Below the pieces are notes generated by a model, which searched no databases, was not told the DNA's origin, and saw only the letters and a list, made by a program, of their open reading frames with translations. This document shows positions 9,384 through 22,658 of a stretch of DNA of 64,000 nt, piece after piece. Within the stretch, counting starts at the first letter, position 1, and each line of letters starts with the position of its first letter. Source of the stretch: Pseudomonas mosselii (GTDB taxonomy: Bacteria > Pseudomonadota > Gammaproteobacteria > Pseudomonadales > Pseudomonadaceae); NCBI RefSeq assembly GCF_003205295.1, contig NZ_QJRP01000006.1:124001-188000 (forward strand), written 5' to 3'. The position numbers and the translations under genes were made by a program.

Positions 9384-11279
9384 GTGGTGGATTTCCCTTC
9401 CCGTTTTGAAGTGATCGTCATCGGCGGCGGCCATGCCGGTACCGAGGCTGCGCTTGCGTCCGCACGCATGGGTGTGAAAACCCTGCTGCTGACCCACAAC
9501 GTGGAAACCCTCGGTCACATGAGTTGCAACCCGGCCATCGGCGGCATCGGCAAGAGCCACCTGGTCAAGGAAATCGATGCGCTCGGCGGCGCCATGGCGC
9601 TGGCCACCGACAAGAGCGGCATCCAGTTCCGCATCCTGAACAACCGCAAGGGCCCGGCCGTACGCGCCACCCGTGCGCAGGCCGACCGCGCCATCTACAA
9701 GGCGGTGGTGCGCGAAATCCTGGAAAACCAGCCGAACCTGTGGATATTCCAGCAGTCCTGCGATGACCTGATCGTCGAGCAGGAGCAGGTCAAGGGCGTG
9801 GTCACGCAAATGGGTCTGCGCTTCTTCGCCGACTCCGTGGTCCTGACCAGCGGGACCTTCCTCGGCGGACTTATCCACATTGGTCTGCAGAACTACTCCG
9901 GTGGTCGCGCCGGCGATCCACCCGCCAACGCCCTGGCCCAGCGCATGCGTGAACTGCCGCTGCGCGTCGGCCGGCTGAAGACCGGCACGCCGCCGCGCAT
10001 CGATGGCCGTTCCGTGGACTTCTCGGTGATGACCGAACAACCGGGCGACACGCCGATCCCGGTGATGTCGTTCATGGGCAATGCCGAAATGCATCCGCGC
10101 CAGGTGAGCTGCTGGATTACCCACACCAACGCCCGCACCCACGAGATCATCGCCTCGAACCTCGACCGTTCGCCGATGTACTCCGGCGTGATCGAAGGCA
10201 TCGGCCCGCGCTACTGCCCGTCGATCGAGGACAAGATCCATCGCTTCGCCGACAAGGAAAGCCACCAGGTGTTCATCGAGCCGGAAGGCCTGACCACCCA
10301 CGAGCTGTACCCCAACGGTATTTCCACTTCGCTGCCGTTCGACGTGCAGCTGGAGATCGTCCGCTCGATCCGCGGCATGGAAAACGCCCACATCGTCCGT
10401 CCGGGCTATGCCATCGAGTACGACTACTTCGACCCACGCGACCTGAAGTACAGCCTCGAGACCAAGGTCATCGGCGGCCTGTTCTTCGCCGGCCAGATCA
10501 ACGGCACCACTGGTTACGAAGAGGCCGGCGCCCAGGGCCTGCTGGCCGGGACCAACGCCGCGCTGCGTGCCCAGGGCCGTGAAAGCTGGTGCCCGCGCCG
10601 CGACGAGGCCTACATCGGCGTGCTGGTCGACGACCTGATCACCCTGGGGACCCAGGAGCCGTACCGCATGTTCACCTCGCGTGCCGAGTACCGGCTGATC
10701 CTGCGTGAAGACAACGCCGACCTGCGCCTGACCGAGAAAGGTCGGGAGCTGGGCTTGGTCGACGACCAGCGCTGGGCCGCGTTCTGCGCCAAGCGCGAAG
10801 GCATCGAGCGTGAGGAACAACGCCTGAAGAGCACCTGGGTTCGCCCGGGCACGCCGCAGGGCCAGGCCATTGTGGATAAGTTCGGCACCCCGCTGGCCCA
10901 CGAATACAGCCTGCTCAACCTGCTCGCCCGTCCGGAAGTCGACTACGCTGGCTTGATCGAGGCGACCGGCGGTGAAGTGATCGATCCACAGGTTGCCGAA
11001 CAGGTCGAAATCAAGACCAAGTACGCCGGCTACATCGACCGCCAACAGGAAGAGATCGCCCGTCTGCGCGCCAGCGAAGACACGCGCCTGCCTGTGGATA
11101 TCGACTACACCACGATTTCCGGCCTGTCCAAGGAGATCCAAGGCAAGCTCGGACAGACCCGTCCCGAGACCCTGGGCCAGGCGTCACGCATTCCGGGTGT
11201 CACCCCGGCGGCGATTTCCCTGTTGCTGATTCACTTGAAAAAACGCGGCGCAGGCCGCGAATTGGAGCAAAGCGCTTGA
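9384..11279 (+). CDS. mnmG: tRNA uridine 5-carboxymethylaminomethyl modification enzyme MnmG (GidA)
   Basis: About 630 aa. This FAD enzyme is the partner of MnmE in tRNA wobble-uridine modification. It begins (M)[29 protein letters not shown], a Rossmann FAD fold. Conserved Cys regions are in [14 protein letters not shown], and the C-terminal helical domain binds MnmE. Two consecutive GTG codons (9384, 9387) could start it; 9387 would give MDFPSRF. Perfect DnaA boxes lie inside at 9871-9879 and 10871-10879. The stop overlaps the TTG start of rsmG. Confidence 0.97.
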   Translation: MVDFPSRFEVIVIGGGHAGTEAALASARMGVKTLLLTHNVETLGHMSCNPAIGGIGKSHLVKEIDALGGAMALATDKSGIQFRILNNRKGPAVRATRAQADRAIYKAVVREILENQPNLWIFQQSCDDLIVEQEQVKGVVTQMGLRFFADSVVLTSGTFLGGLIHIGLQNYSGGRAGDPPANALAQRMRELPLRVGRLKTGTPPRIDGRSVDFSVMTEQPGDTPIPVMSFMGNAEMHPRQVSCWITHTNARTHEIIASNLDRSPMYSGVIEGIGPRYCPSIEDKIHRFADKESHQVFIEPEGLTTHELYPNGISTSLPFDVQLEIVRSIRGMENAHIVRPGYAIEYDYFDPRDLKYSLETKVIGGLFFAGQINGTTGYEEAGAQGLLAGTNAALRAQGRESWCPRRDEAYIGVLVDDLITLGTQEPYRMFTSRAEYRLILREDNADLRLTEKGRELGLVDDQRWAAFCAKREGIEREEQRLKSTWVRPGTPQGQAIVDKFGTPLAHEYSLLNLLARPEVDYAGLIEATGGEVIDPQVAEQVEIKTKYAGYIDRQQEEIARLRASEDTRLPVDIDYTTISGLSKEIQGKLGQTRPETLGQASRIPGVTPAAISLLLIHLKKRGAGRELEQSA

Positions 11280-11926
11280 GTTCTCAGGTCACCCCGCAAC
11301 ACGCCGAAGAGTTGTCCACAGGTGCGCGCCAGCTCGGTGTCGAGCTGAGTGCGCAGCAGCACGAGCTGCTGCTGGGCTACCTGGCCCTGTTGATCAAATG
11401 GAACAAGGCCTACAACCTGACCGCGGTCCGCGACCCGGACGAGATGGTCTCGCGCCACCTGCTCGACAGCCTGAGTGTCATGCCGTTTATCCACAATGAC
11501 ACCCAGCGCTGGCTGGATGTCGGCAGCGGCGGCGGCATGCCGGGCATTCCGCTGGCCATCCTGCATCCGCACAAACAGGTGACAGTGCTGGACAGCAACG
11601 GCAAGAAGACCCGTTTCCTCACCCAGGTGAAGATGGAACTGAAACTGGACAACCTCACGGTTATCCACAGCCGGGTGGAAGAGGTCCAGCCCGAGCAGCC
11701 GTTCTGCGGGATCGTTTCCCGAGCGTTCAGCAGCATGGAGAATTTCACCAACTGGACCCGCCACCTGGGTGACGCCCGCACGCAATGGCTTGCAATGAAG
11801 GGGCTGCATCCTGCCGACGAACTGGTAGCATTGCCCGCAGACTTCACAGTGGAAAGCGAGCAGGCCCTGACCGTTCCAGGTTGCCAGGGCCAGCGCCATC
11901 TGCTGATACTGCGCCGCAAGGCATGA
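11276..11926 (+). CDS. rsmG: 16S rRNA (guanine527-N7)-methyltransferase RsmG (GidB)
   Basis: 216 aa. RsmG methylates G527 of 16S rRNA using S-adenosylmethionine; loss gives low-level streptomycin resistance in other bacteria. The start is a TTG that shares bases with the mnmG stop (TTGA), giving (M)[15 protein letters not shown]. The SAM motif [17 protein letters not shown] is visible at about residues 77-93. Perfect DnaA boxes occur at 11487-11495 and 11661-11669. Confidence 0.96.
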   Translation: MSSQVTPQHAEELSTGARQLGVELSAQQHELLLGYLALLIKWNKAYNLTAVRDPDEMVSRHLLDSLSVMPFIHNDTQRWLDVGSGGGMPGIPLAILHPHKQVTVLDSNGKKTRFLTQVKMELKLDNLTVIHSRVEEVQPEQPFCGIVSRAFSSMENFTNWTRHLGDARTQWLAMKGLHPADELVALPADFTVESEQALTVPGCQGQRHLLILRRKA

Positions 11927-11944
11927 CTGGGAACACACGCAACA

Positions 11945-12736
11945 ATGGCTAAGGTATTCGCAATCGCGAACCAGAAGGGTGGTGTGGGCAAGACCACCAC
12001 CTGCATCAATCTCGCCGCATCGCTGGCCGCGACCAAGCGTCGCGTGCTGCTGATCGACCTCGATCCACAGGGCAACGCCACCATGGGCAGCGGTGTGGAT
12101 AAACACGAGCTCGAGCACTCGGTGTACGACCTGCTGATCGGGGAATGCGACCTGGCCCAGGCCATGCACTACTCCGAGCACGGCGGTTACCAGCTGTTGC
12201 CGGCCAACCGCGACCTGACCGCCGCCGAGGTGGTCCTGCTGGAAATGCAGATGAAGGAGAGCCGCCTGCGCAATGCGCTGGCGCCGATCCGCGAGAACTA
12301 CGACTACATCCTCATCGACTGCCCGCCGTCGCTGTCGATGCTGACGCTCAACGCCCTGGTCGCCTCCGATGGCGTGATCATCCCCATGCAGTGCGAGTAC
12401 TACGCGCTGGAAGGTCTCAGCGACCTTGTGGATAACATCAAGCGCATCGCCGCCCGGTTGAACCCGGAGCTGAAGATCGAAGGCCTGCTGCGGACCATGT
12501 ACGACCCGCGACTGAGCCTGAACAACGATGTTTCGGCGCAGCTCAAGGAACACTTCGGCGACCAGCTGTACGACACGGTAATCCCGCGCAACATTCGCCT
12601 GGCCGAGGCGCCGAGCTTCGGCATGCCGGCCCTGGCCTACGACAAGCAATCCCGTGGCGCGCTCGCCTATCTGGCGCTGGCCGGGGAACTGGTCCGCCGT
12701 CAGCGCCGTCCATCACGCATTGCACAGACAACTTAA
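11945..12736 (+). CDS. parA: Chromosome partitioning ATPase ParA (Soj)
   Basis: 263 aa. ParA is a deviant Walker-type ATPase that forms DNA-bound gradients to move ParB-parS complexes. The P-loop is NQKGGVGKTTT, with the signature lysine, and the Walker B region is LLIDLDPQGNAT. It lies 18 bases after rsmG and 9 before parB. DnaA boxes at 12094-12102 and 12427-12435 lie in the coding sequence. Confidence 0.97.
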   Translation: MAKVFAIANQKGGVGKTTTCINLAASLAATKRRVLLIDLDPQGNATMGSGVDKHELEHSVYDLLIGECDLAQAMHYSEHGGYQLLPANRDLTAAEVVLLEMQMKESRLRNALAPIRENYDYILIDCPPSLSMLTLNALVASDGVIIPMQCEYYALEGLSDLVDNIKRIAARLNPELKIEGLLRTMYDPRLSLNNDVSAQLKEHFGDQLYDTVIPRNIRLAEAPSFGMPALAYDKQSRGALAYLALAGELVRRQRRPSRIAQTT

Positions 12737-12745
12737 GGAATCCGC

Positions 12746-13618
12746 ATGGCCATCAAGAAACGCGGTCTCGGACGTGGGTTGGATGCACTGCTCAGTGGTC
12801 CTTCCGTCAGCGCGCTCGAGGCGCAGGCTGTCAAGATCGACCAGAAGGAACTGCAACACCTGCCGGTCGAGCTGATCCAGCGCGGCAAGTACCAGCCGCG
12901 CCGCGACATGGATCCCGAGGCGCTTGAGGAACTGGCGCACTCGATTCGCACCCATGGCGTCATGCAACCGATCGTGGTACGCCCGATCGGCGACAACCGC
13001 TACGAGATCATCGCCGGTGAGCGCCGCTGGCGCGCCACCCAGCAGGCCGGCCTGGACACCGTTCCGGCCATGGTCCGCGAAGTGCCCGACGAAGCCGCCA
13101 TCGCCATGGCGTTGATCGAGAACATCCAGCGCGAGGACCTCAACCCACTGGAAGAGGCGCTCGCCCTGCAGCGTCTGCAGCAGGAGTTCGAGCTGACCCA
13201 GCAGCAGGTAGCGGACGCCGTCGGCAAGTCGCGGGTGACCGTGGCCAACCTGTTGCGCCTGATCTCGCTGCCCGAGGCGATCAAGACCATGCTCGCCCAT
13301 GGCGACCTGGAGATGGGGCACGCCCGCGCCTTGCTCGGTCTTGAGGAAGATCGCCAGGAGGAAGGGGCGCGTCACGTTGTCGCACGCGGACTCACGGTGC
13401 GCCAGACCGAGGCACTGGTGCGTCAGTGGCTCAACGGCAAACCTGAGCCGGTCGAGGCGAGCAAACCTGATCCGGATATCGCCCGTCTTGAACAGCGGCT
13501 GGCAGAGCGCCTGGGCTCGGCGGTACAAATCCGCCATGGCAACAAGGGCAAGGGCCAATTGGTTATCCGCTATAACTCGCTCGACGAGTTGCAAGGCGTG
13601 CTTGCTCACATCCGCTGA
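12746..13618 (+). CDS. parB: Chromosome partitioning protein ParB (Spo0J)
   Basis: 290 aa. ParB binds parS, spreads as a CTP-dependent clamp and recruits SMC. The N-terminal ParB/Srx domain carries KYQPRRDMDPEALEELAHSI and the CTP-binding motif GERRWRA (about residues 92-98). The central helix-turn-helix is at TQQQVADAVGKSRVTVANLLRL-like positions 151-171. Matching parS sites lie at 561, 1191 and 41640. Confidence 0.97.
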   Translation: MAIKKRGLGRGLDALLSGPSVSALEAQAVKIDQKELQHLPVELIQRGKYQPRRDMDPEALEELAHSIRTHGVMQPIVVRPIGDNRYEIIAGERRWRATQQAGLDTVPAMVREVPDEAAIAMALIENIQREDLNPLEEALALQRLQQEFELTQQQVADAVGKSRVTVANLLRLISLPEAIKTMLAHGDLEMGHARALLGLEEDRQEEGARHVVARGLTVRQTEALVRQWLNGKPEPVEASKPDPDIARLEQRLAERLGSAVQIRHGNKGKGQLVIRYNSLDELQGVLAHIR

Positions 13619-13663
13619 AACAATTCCTGTTGTAGCGCGCAGTCGGAAATCACTACCGAAGAG

Positions 13664-13692
13664 TTGAATAGGGGTTAATCCACCCCTATACT
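13664..13692 (+). promoter_or_regulatory. Putative sigma-70 promoter of the atp operon
   Basis: TTGAAT (13664-13669) and TATACT (13687-13692) are 17 bp apart, about 75 bp before atpI. The spacer holds a perfect inverted repeat AGGGGT-TAATCC-ACCCCT (13670-13687), which could bind a regulator. Confidence 0.55.
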
Positions 13693-13767
13693 CTGCGCGC
13701 ATTTTGTCGGCACAAATTATGCCAAGTCATTGCTGACTAGGCGGTCGACTTTCGAGGAGCAGTTGTG

Positions 13768-15061
<1,294 letters not shown>

Positions 15062-15190
15062 GACCGCCTGGCGTGTCTGATAGCCTTCCCCGCCCGTTTG
15101 GGGGGAGGGCTTAAAAAGTCCGCAAGGGCATGCTGTACCAAACGATTTGTTTTACCGCTTCAAACTAAAAACCTAACCAATACGACGTAA

Positions 15191-15463
<273 letters not shown>

Positions 15464-15520
15464 TCACTCGTTCTTACGAGTTGATTGGTGTGATGGACAA
15501 AGACCGAGCGAGGTGTTGGC

Positions 15521-15991
15521 GTGAACATTAATGCAACCCTGATTGGCCAATCCGTTGCTTTTCTGATTTTTGTACTCTTCTGCATGAAGTACGTATGGCC
15601 TCCGGTCATCACTGCCCTGCAAGAGCGCCAAAAGAAGATTGCCGACGGCTTGGACGCTGCCAACCGCGCAGCTCGCGACCTGGAGCTGGCCCAAGAGAAA
15701 GCGGGTCAGCAACTGCGTGAAGCGAAGGCACAGGCAGCCGAAATCATTGAGCAAAGCAAGAAACGCGCTGCTCAGCTTGTCGAGGAAGCCCGTGAACAGG
15801 CTCGCGTCGAAGCTGACCGTGTGAAGGCTCAGGCTCAAGCCGAGATCGAACAGGAACTGAACAGCGTCAAAGACGCCCTGCGTGCCCAAGTGGGTGCCCT
15901 GGCCGTTGGCGGTGCTGAAAAGATCCTTGGCGCCACAATCGATCAAAACGCGCATGCGGAGCTGGTTAACAAACTGGCCGCTGAAATTTAA
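15521..15991 (+). CDS. atpF: ATP synthase Fo subunit b
   Basis: 156 aa with a GTG start giving (M)[23 protein letters not shown]. One N-terminal membrane helix is followed by a long charged Ala/Glu/Lys-rich coiled coil, the peripheral stalk that connects Fo to F1 delta. The next gene is atpH, 12 bases on. Confidence 0.97.
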   Translation: MNINATLIGQSVAFLIFVLFCMKYVWPPVITALQERQKKIADGLDAANRAARDLELAQEKAGQQLREAKAQAAEIIEQSKKRAAQLVEEAREQARVEADRVKAQAQAEIEQELNSVKDALRAQVGALAVGGAEKILGATIDQNAHAELVNKLAAEI

Positions 15992-16003
15992 GCGAGGGCG
16001 ATC

Positions 16004-16540
16004 ATGGCAGAACTGACCACGTTGGCCCGACCTTACGCTAAGGCTGCCTTCGAGCATGCCCAGGCCCATCAGCAACTGGCCAATTGGTCAGCCATGCTCG
16101 GCCTGGCTGCTGCGGTGTCGCAAGACGACACCATGCAGCGCCTGCTCAAGGCCCCGCAACTGACTAGCGCAGAAAAGGCCGCCGCATTCATTGAAGTGTG
16201 CGGTGACAAGTTTGACGCCAAGGCACAGAATTTCATTCATGTTGCCGCGGAAAACGAACGTCTCCTGCTTCTGCCGGAGATTTCGACTCTGTTCGACCTG
16301 TACAAGGCCGAGCAAGAGAAGTCCGTGGACGTGGAAGTCACCAGTGCTTTTGCGTTGAACCAAGAACAGCAAGACAAACTCGCCAAGGTTCTCAGTGCAC
16401 GGTTAGGCCAGGAAGTGCGCCTGCACGCGTCGGAGGATGCCAGCCTGATCGGCGGCGTCGTCATCCGCGCTGGCGACCTGGTAATCGACGGTTCGGTTCG
16501 CGGGAAAATCGCGAAACTGGCCGAAGCCTTGAAATCTTGA
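16004..16540 (+). CDS. atpH: ATP synthase F1 subunit delta
   Basis: 178 aa, [20 protein letters not shown]. It connects the top of F1 to subunit b. The C-terminal signature region [25 protein letters not shown] is typical of the OSCP/delta family. Confidence 0.98.
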   Translation: MAELTTLARPYAKAAFEHAQAHQQLANWSAMLGLAAAVSQDDTMQRLLKAPQLTSAEKAAAFIEVCGDKFDAKAQNFIHVAAENERLLLLPEISTLFDLYKAEQEKSVDVEVTSAFALNQEQQDKLAKVLSARLGQEVRLHASEDASLIGGVVIRAGDLVIDGSVRGKIAKLAEALKS

Positions 16541-16561
16541 GTTTGAAGGGGCAGCAGAGCA

Positions 16562-18106
16562 ATGCAGCAACTCAATCCTTCCGAAATTAGTGAAATCATC
16601 AAGGGCCGCATCGACAACCTCGATGTCGGCTCCCAAGCCCGTAACGAAGGTACCGTCGTTTCGGTTTCCGACGGCATCGTGCGGATCCACGGTCTGGCCG
16701 ACGTCATGTACGGCGAAATGATCGAGTTCCCTGGCAGCGTATTCGGCATGGCCCTGAACCTGGAGCAAGACTCCGTAGGTGCAGTGATCCTGGGTGCCTA
16801 TGACACCCTCGCCGAAGGCATGAGCGCCAAGTGCACCGGCCGCATCCTGGAAGTTCCGGTTGGTAAGGAACTGCTGGGTCGCGTCGTCGACGCACTGGGT
16901 AACCCGATCGACGGCAAAGGTCCTCTGGGCAACACCCAGACCGACGCGGTCGAGAAAGTAGCTCCAGGCGTGATCTGGCGTAAGTCGGTAGACCAGCCTG
17001 TACAGACTGGCTACAAGTCCGTCGACGCCATGATCCCTGTCGGCCGTGGCCAGCGCGAGCTGATCATCGGTGACCGTCAGATCGGCAAGACCGCCATGGC
17101 CATCGACGCCATCATCAACCAGAAAGACTCCGGTATTTTCTGTGTTTATGTTGCAGTCGGCCAGAAGCGTTCCACCGTTGCCAACATCGTTCGCAAGCTG
17201 GAAGAAGCTGGCGCCCTGGCCAACACCATCGTGGTCGTTGCCAGCGCCTCGGAATCCGCCGCACTGCAGTTCCTGGCGCCTTACGCCGGCTGCACCATGG
17301 GCGAGTTCTTCCGTGACCGCGGTGAAGACGCCCTGATCGTTTACGATGACCTGTCCAAGCAGGCCGTTGCCTACCGTCAGATCTCCCTGCTGCTGCGCCG
17401 TCCACCAGGACGTGAAGCGTACCCAGGCGACGTGTTCTATCTCCACTCCCGTCTGCTGGAGCGTGCATCGCGCGTTTCTGAAGAGTACGTCGAGAAGTTC
17501 ACCAACGGTGCCGTAACCGGCAAGACTGGCTCGCTGACCGCTCTGCCGATCATCGAAACCCAGGCTGGCGACGTTTCCGCGTTCGTTCCGACCAACGTGA
17601 TCTCGATCACCGACGGTCAGATCTTCCTGGAATCGGCCATGTTCAACGCAGGCATCCGTCCTGCCGTTAACGCCGGTGTGTCGGTATCCCGTGTTGGTGG
17701 TGCCGCCCAGACCAAGATCATCAAGAAGCTGTCCGGTGGTATTCGTACCGCCCTGGCCCAGTACCGTGAACTGGCGGCCTTCGCCCAGTTCGCTTCGGAC
17801 CTGGACGAGGCTACCCGCAAGCAGCTGGAGCATGGTCAGCGCGTTACCGAGCTGATGAAGCAGAAGCAGTACGCGCCAATGTCGATCGCCGACATGGCCC
17901 TGTCGCTGTACGCCGCTGAGCGTGGTTTCCTGACCGACGTAGAAGTCTCCAAGGTTGGCAGCTTCGAGCAAGCGCTGATCGCCTACTTCAACCGTGATCA
18001 CGCCGAACTGATGGCGAAGATCAACGTGAAGGGTGACTTCAACGACGAAATCGACGCTGGCATGAAAGCCGGTATCGAGAAGTTCAAGGCCACCCAGACC
18101 TGGTAA
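16562..18106 (+). CDS. atpA: ATP synthase F1 subunit alpha
   Basis: 514 aa, the regulatory nucleotide-binding subunit of the F1 hexamer. It starts [17 protein letters not shown]. The P-loop GDRQIGKTA lies at about 169-177, with the family signature [21 protein letters not shown] further on. Confidence 0.99.
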   Translation: MQQLNPSEISEIIKGRIDNLDVGSQARNEGTVVSVSDGIVRIHGLADVMYGEMIEFPGSVFGMALNLEQDSVGAVILGAYDTLAEGMSAKCTGRILEVPVGKELLGRVVDALGNPIDGKGPLGNTQTDAVEKVAPGVIWRKSVDQPVQTGYKSVDAMIPVGRGQRELIIGDRQIGKTAMAIDAIINQKDSGIFCVYVAVGQKRSTVANIVRKLEEAGALANTIVVVASASESAALQFLAPYAGCTMGEFFRDRGEDALIVYDDLSKQAVAYRQISLLLRRPPGREAYPGDVFYLHSRLLERASRVSEEYVEKFTNGAVTGKTGSLTALPIIETQAGDVSAFVPTNVISITDGQIFLESAMFNAGIRPAVNAGVSVSRVGGAAQTKIIKKLSGGIRTALAQYRELAAFAQFASDLDEATRKQLEHGQRVTELMKQKQYAPMSIADMALSLYAAERGFLTDVEVSKVGSFEQALIAYFNRDHAELMAKINVKGDFNDEIDAGMKAGIEKFKATQTW

Positions 18107-18111
18107 GCCGC

Positions 18112-18133
18112 AGCGGGGGCTCCGGCCCCCGCT
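18112..18133 (+). other. Intercistronic hairpin atpA-atpG
   Basis: Perfect 9-bp stem AGCGGGGGC / GCCCCCGCT closed by TCCG, a UNCG-type tetraloop in RNA. No T run follows, so it is more likely an RNA stability or processing hairpin than a terminator. Confidence 0.7.
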
Positions 18134-18154
18134 TGCTAACCTGATAGGTGATAC

Positions 18155-19015
18155 ATGGCAGGCGCAAAAGAGATTCGCAGTAAGATTGCGAGCATCAAAA
18201 GCACGCAAAAAATTACCAGCGCCATGGAGAAAGTGGCGGTCAGCAAGATGCGCAAGGCACAAATGCGCATGGCTGCTAGCCGTCCTTACGCGGAGCGTAT
18301 CCGCCAGGTGATCGGTCATCTGGCCAACGCCAACCCGGAATACCGTCACCCGTTCATGATCGAGCGCCCAGTAAAGCGCGCTGGTTATATCGTGGTGAGC
18401 AGTGACCGTGGTCTGTGCGGTGGCTTGAATACCAACCTGTTCAAGGCCCTGGTCAAGGACATGAACGAAAACCGCGAACAGGGCGTTGAAATCGACCTGT
18501 GCGTGATCGGCAGCAAGGGTGCGACTTTCTTCCGCATCTTTGGCGGCAACGTCGTAGCTGCGATCAGCCACCTGGGCGAAGAGCCATCGATCAATGATCT
18601 GATCGGCTCCGTCAAGGTGATGCTGGACGCCTACCTGGACGGCCGCATTGATCGCCTCTCGGTGGTTTCGAACAAGTTCATCAACACCATGACCCAAAAA
18701 CCGACGGTAGAGCAGTTGGTACCGTTGGTGGCAACCCCGGATCAGGAACTCAAGCACCACTGGGACTACCTGTACGAACCCGACGCAAAAGAGCTGCTGG
18801 ACGGCTTGATGGTGCGTTACGTGGAGTCGCAGGTCTACCAGGCGGTGGTCGAGAACAACGCTGCTGAACAAGCGGCCCGGATGATCGCCATGAAGAACGC
18901 CACAGACAACGCCGGTGATTTGATCAAAGAGCTTCAGTTGATCTACAACAAGGCGCGTCAGGCTGCGATCACCCAGGAGATCTCGGAAATCGTCGGCGGC
19001 GCTGCCGCGGTTTAA
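18155..19015 (+). CDS. atpG: ATP synthase F1 subunit gamma
   Basis: 286 aa, the central rotor shaft. The N-terminal helix [32 protein letters not shown] and the C-terminal helix ending [14 protein letters not shown] form the coiled coil inside the alpha3beta3 ring. Confidence 0.98.
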   Translation: MAGAKEIRSKIASIKSTQKITSAMEKVAVSKMRKAQMRMAASRPYAERIRQVIGHLANANPEYRHPFMIERPVKRAGYIVVSSDRGLCGGLNTNLFKALVKDMNENREQGVEIDLCVIGSKGATFFRIFGGNVVAAISHLGEEPSINDLIGSVKVMLDAYLDGRIDRLSVVSNKFINTMTQKPTVEQLVPLVATPDQELKHHWDYLYEPDAKELLDGLMVRYVESQVYQAVVENNAAEQAARMIAMKNATDNAGDLIKELQLIYNKARQAAITQEISEIVGGAAAV

Positions 19016-20419
<1,404 letters not shown>

Positions 20420-20424
20420 TCCCG

Positions 20425-20442
20425 GCGCCCCGCAAGGGGCGC
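20425..20442 (+). other. Intercistronic hairpin atpD-atpC
   Basis: Perfect 7-bp stem GCGCCCC / GGGGCGC closed by GCAA, a GNRA-type tetraloop. No T run follows. Confidence 0.7.
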
Positions 20443-20463
20443 TAATCAGGTTGAGGCAAGCAG

Positions 20464-20883
20464 ATGGCTATGACAGTCCATTGCGATATCGTCAGCGCGG
20501 AAGGAGAGATCTTCTCCGGCCTGGTCGAGATGGTAGTCGCGCACGGTAACCTGGGTGATCTTGGTATCGCTCCGGGCCACGCGCCGCTGATCACCAATCT
20601 CAAGCCTGGTCCGATCACGCTGACCAAGCAAGGTGGCGATCGTGAGGTGTTCTACATCTCCGGTGGCTTCCTCGAAGTGCAGCCGAACATGGTCAAGGTT
20701 CTTGCCGACACCGTGCAGCGCGCTGCCGACCTGGACGAAGCTCAGGCTCAGGAAGCCCTCAAGGCTGCTGAGAACGCGCTGAACGCGAAAAGCTCGGACT
20801 TCGACTACGGTGCTGCTGCCGCACGTCTGGCCGAGGCTGCAGCTCAGCTGCGTACTGTCCAGCAATTGCGCAAAGGTAAGTAA
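20464..20883 (+). CDS. atpC: ATP synthase F1 subunit epsilon
   Basis: 139 aa, [24 protein letters not shown]. An N-terminal beta-sandwich ([14 protein letters not shown] motif) is followed by two C-terminal helices that inhibit ATP hydrolysis. It is the last gene of the operon. Confidence 0.98.
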   Translation: MAMTVHCDIVSAEGEIFSGLVEMVVAHGNLGDLGIAPGHAPLITNLKPGPITLTKQGGDREVFYISGGFLEVQPNMVKVLADTVQRAADLDEAQAQEALKAAENALNAKSSDFDYGAAAARLAEAAAQLRTVQQLRKGK

Positions 20884-20920
20884 TCCGGCCTTGGCCGCTT
20901 ACTGCCGTTGCGATTGAGTT

Positions 20921-20952
20921 AAAGGGTAGCCTCGGCTACCCTTTTTCTTTTT
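20921..20952 (+). terminator. Rho-independent terminator of the atp operon
   Basis: Perfect 10-bp stem AAAGGGTAGC / GCTACCCTTT with loop CTCG and a T-rich tail. Confidence 0.93.
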
Positions 20953-21004
20953 CTGAAATTCCCTTTGGTCATGTCCCAGACCGCCCAGGATTGGTAGCCA
21001 GTCA

Positions 21005-22372
21005 ATGTCTCTCGATATCGTCATTCTTGCCGCAGGCCAAGGTACCCGCATGCGTTCCGCGCTGCCGAAGGTCCTGCACCCGGTCGCCGGAAACTCCATG
21101 CTCGGCCACGTTATCCACAGCGCACGCCAGTTGCAGCCCAAAGGCATTCATGTGGTTATCGGCCATGGCGCGGAGCTGGTGCGTGAGCGCCTGGCCGCCG
21201 ACGATCTCAATTTCGTCATGCAGGACAGGCAACTGGGTACCGGCCATGCGGTAGCCCAGGCGTTGCCGGCGATCACTGCCGACACCGTGTTGGTGCTTTA
21301 CGGTGATGTGCCGCTGATCGAGGTGGAAACCTTGCAGCGCCTGCTGGCCAAAGTCAGCGAGCAGCAACTGGGGCTGCTCACCGTGACCTTGCAGGACCCG
21401 ACTGGCTACGGTCGCATCGTGCGTGACGCGGCGGACAATGTGACCGCGATCGTCGAGCACAAGGACGCCAGCGAAGCGCAGAAGACAATCAAGGAAGGCA
21501 ACACTGGCATCCTCGCCATGCCTGCCGCACGCCTGGCCGACTGGATGGGCCGGCTGTCCAACAATAACGTCCAGGGGGAGTACTATCTCACCGACGTGAT
21601 CGCCATGGCCGTGGCCGATGGCCTGGTGGTCGCCACCGAGCAGCCCCATGACCCCATGGAAGTGCAGGGCGCCAACGACCGTCGCCAGCTGGCGGAGCTC
21701 GAGCGTCACTACCAACTGCGTGAAGGTCGCCGCCTGATGGCCCAGGGCGTCACGCTGCGTGATCCGGCGCGCTTCGATGTGCGTGGCGAGGTGACGGTCG
21801 GTCGCGACGTGCTGATCGACATCAACGTCATTCTCGAAGGCAAGGTGGTGATCGAGGACGACGTGCAGATCGGCCCCAACTGCGTGATCAAGGACAGCAC
21901 CCTGCGCAAGGGCGTGGTGGTCAAGGCCAACAGCCATCTTGAAGGCGCGGTGCTGGGCGAGGGCAGCGATGCCGGTCCGTTCGCTCGTCTGCGTCCGGGT
22001 AGCGTCCTGGAAGCCCGCGCCCATGTGGGTAACTTCGTCGAGCTGAAGAACGCGCATCTGGGCGAGGGCGCCAAGGCTGGTCACCTGACCTACCTGGGCG
22101 ATGCCGAGATCGGTGCTCGTACCAATATCGGTGCCGGCACCATCACCTGCAACTACGACGGCGCCAACAAGTTCCGCACCGTGATGGGTGAGGACGTGTT
22201 CATCGGCTCCAACAATTCGTTGGTGGCACCAGTGGAAATCCAGGCGGGGGCCACTACTGCGGCGGGCTCGACCATCACCCAGACGGTTGAAGCCGGGCAG
22301 TTGGGCGTGGCCCGTGCACGCCAGCGCAACATCGAAGGCTGGAAGCGGCCGGAGAAGATCAAGAAGAGCTGA
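21005..22372 (+). CDS. glmU: Bifunctional N-acetylglucosamine-1-phosphate uridyltransferase / glucosamine-1-phosphate acetyltransferase
   Basis: 455 aa. GlmU makes UDP-GlcNAc, the precursor of peptidoglycan and lipopolysaccharide. The N-terminal pyrophosphorylase signature [22 protein letters not shown] is at residues 8-29. The C-terminal left-handed beta-helix acetyltransferase has hexapeptide repeats from about residue 250 and the active region [13 protein letters not shown] DnaA box at 21111-21119 lies in the 5' part and another (22374-22382) just after the stop. Confidence 0.98.
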   Translation: MSLDIVILAAGQGTRMRSALPKVLHPVAGNSMLGHVIHSARQLQPKGIHVVIGHGAELVRERLAADDLNFVMQDRQLGTGHAVAQALPAITADTVLVLYGDVPLIEVETLQRLLAKVSEQQLGLLTVTLQDPTGYGRIVRDAADNVTAIVEHKDASEAQKTIKEGNTGILAMPAARLADWMGRLSNNNVQGEYYLTDVIAMAVADGLVVATEQPHDPMEVQGANDRRQLAELERHYQLREGRRLMAQGVTLRDPARFDVRGEVTVGRDVLIDINVILEGKVVIEDDVQIGPNCVIKDSTLRKGVVVKANSHLEGAVLGEGSDAGPFARLRPGSVLEARAHVGNFVELKNAHLGEGAKAGHLTYLGDAEIGARTNIGAGTITCNYDGANKFRTVMGEDVFIGSNNSLVAPVEIQAGATTAAGSTITQTVEAGQLGVARARQRNIEGWKRPEKIKKS

Positions 22373-22395
22373 GTTATCCACAGCAGTTTCGATCG

Positions 22396-22427
22396 AAAGC
22401 CGGCTTATGTGAATAAGCCGGCTTTTT
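22396..22427 (+). terminator. Rho-independent terminator after glmU
   Basis: Perfect 12-bp stem AAAGCCGGCTTA / TAAGCCGGCTTT with loop TGTGAA and T tail. Confidence 0.93.
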
Positions 22428-22441
22428 ATTGGGTGCCGTAT

Positions 22442-22575
22442 CGCGGTCCCCTGTAGGAGCGGCCTTGTGTCGCGAAAGGGGTGCGAAGCGCCCCCAGATC
22501 TGCGCATCAAGCTGATATTGCCGGGGCCGCTATGCGGCCCTTTCGCGACACAAGGCCGCTCCTACAGGGACCGCG
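22442..22575. repeat. Paired extragenic palindrome (TGTAGGAGCGGCCTTGTGTC family)
   Basis: The two ends are inverted copies: TGTAGGAGCGGCCTTGTGTC...GACACAAGGCCGCTCCTACA, extended by an outer CGCGGTCCC / GGGACCGCG arm. It lies between the glmU terminator and the next gene. Related copies are near 36003, 51048 and 56540. Confidence 0.88.
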
Positions 22576-22634
22576 CCAGTGCAGAGAGAAACTTGACGAA
22601 TCCTCCATCTTAGGTTTTGATTGCAACACTTATC

Positions 22635-22647
22635 TTTCGAATCGAAA
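22635..22647. promoter_or_regulatory. Putative operator of the DeoR-family regulator
   Basis: TTTCGAATCGAAA has perfect 6-bp arms around one base, 12 bases before the regulator start. A second partial copy TCGAAACGAAA overlaps the start codon. Such TTTCG-rich palindromes are typical of DeoR/GlpR-family operators, so autoregulation, possibly with glmS, is inferred. Confidence 0.5.
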
Positions 22648-22658
22648 CTTAAACTGAC

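Noticed and set aside
16403..18871. Very long open frame antisense to atpA and atpG (about 820 codons)
   Set aside because: It is a shadow of GC-rich coding sequence; atpA and atpG on the other strand are certain, and the translation shows no known family.
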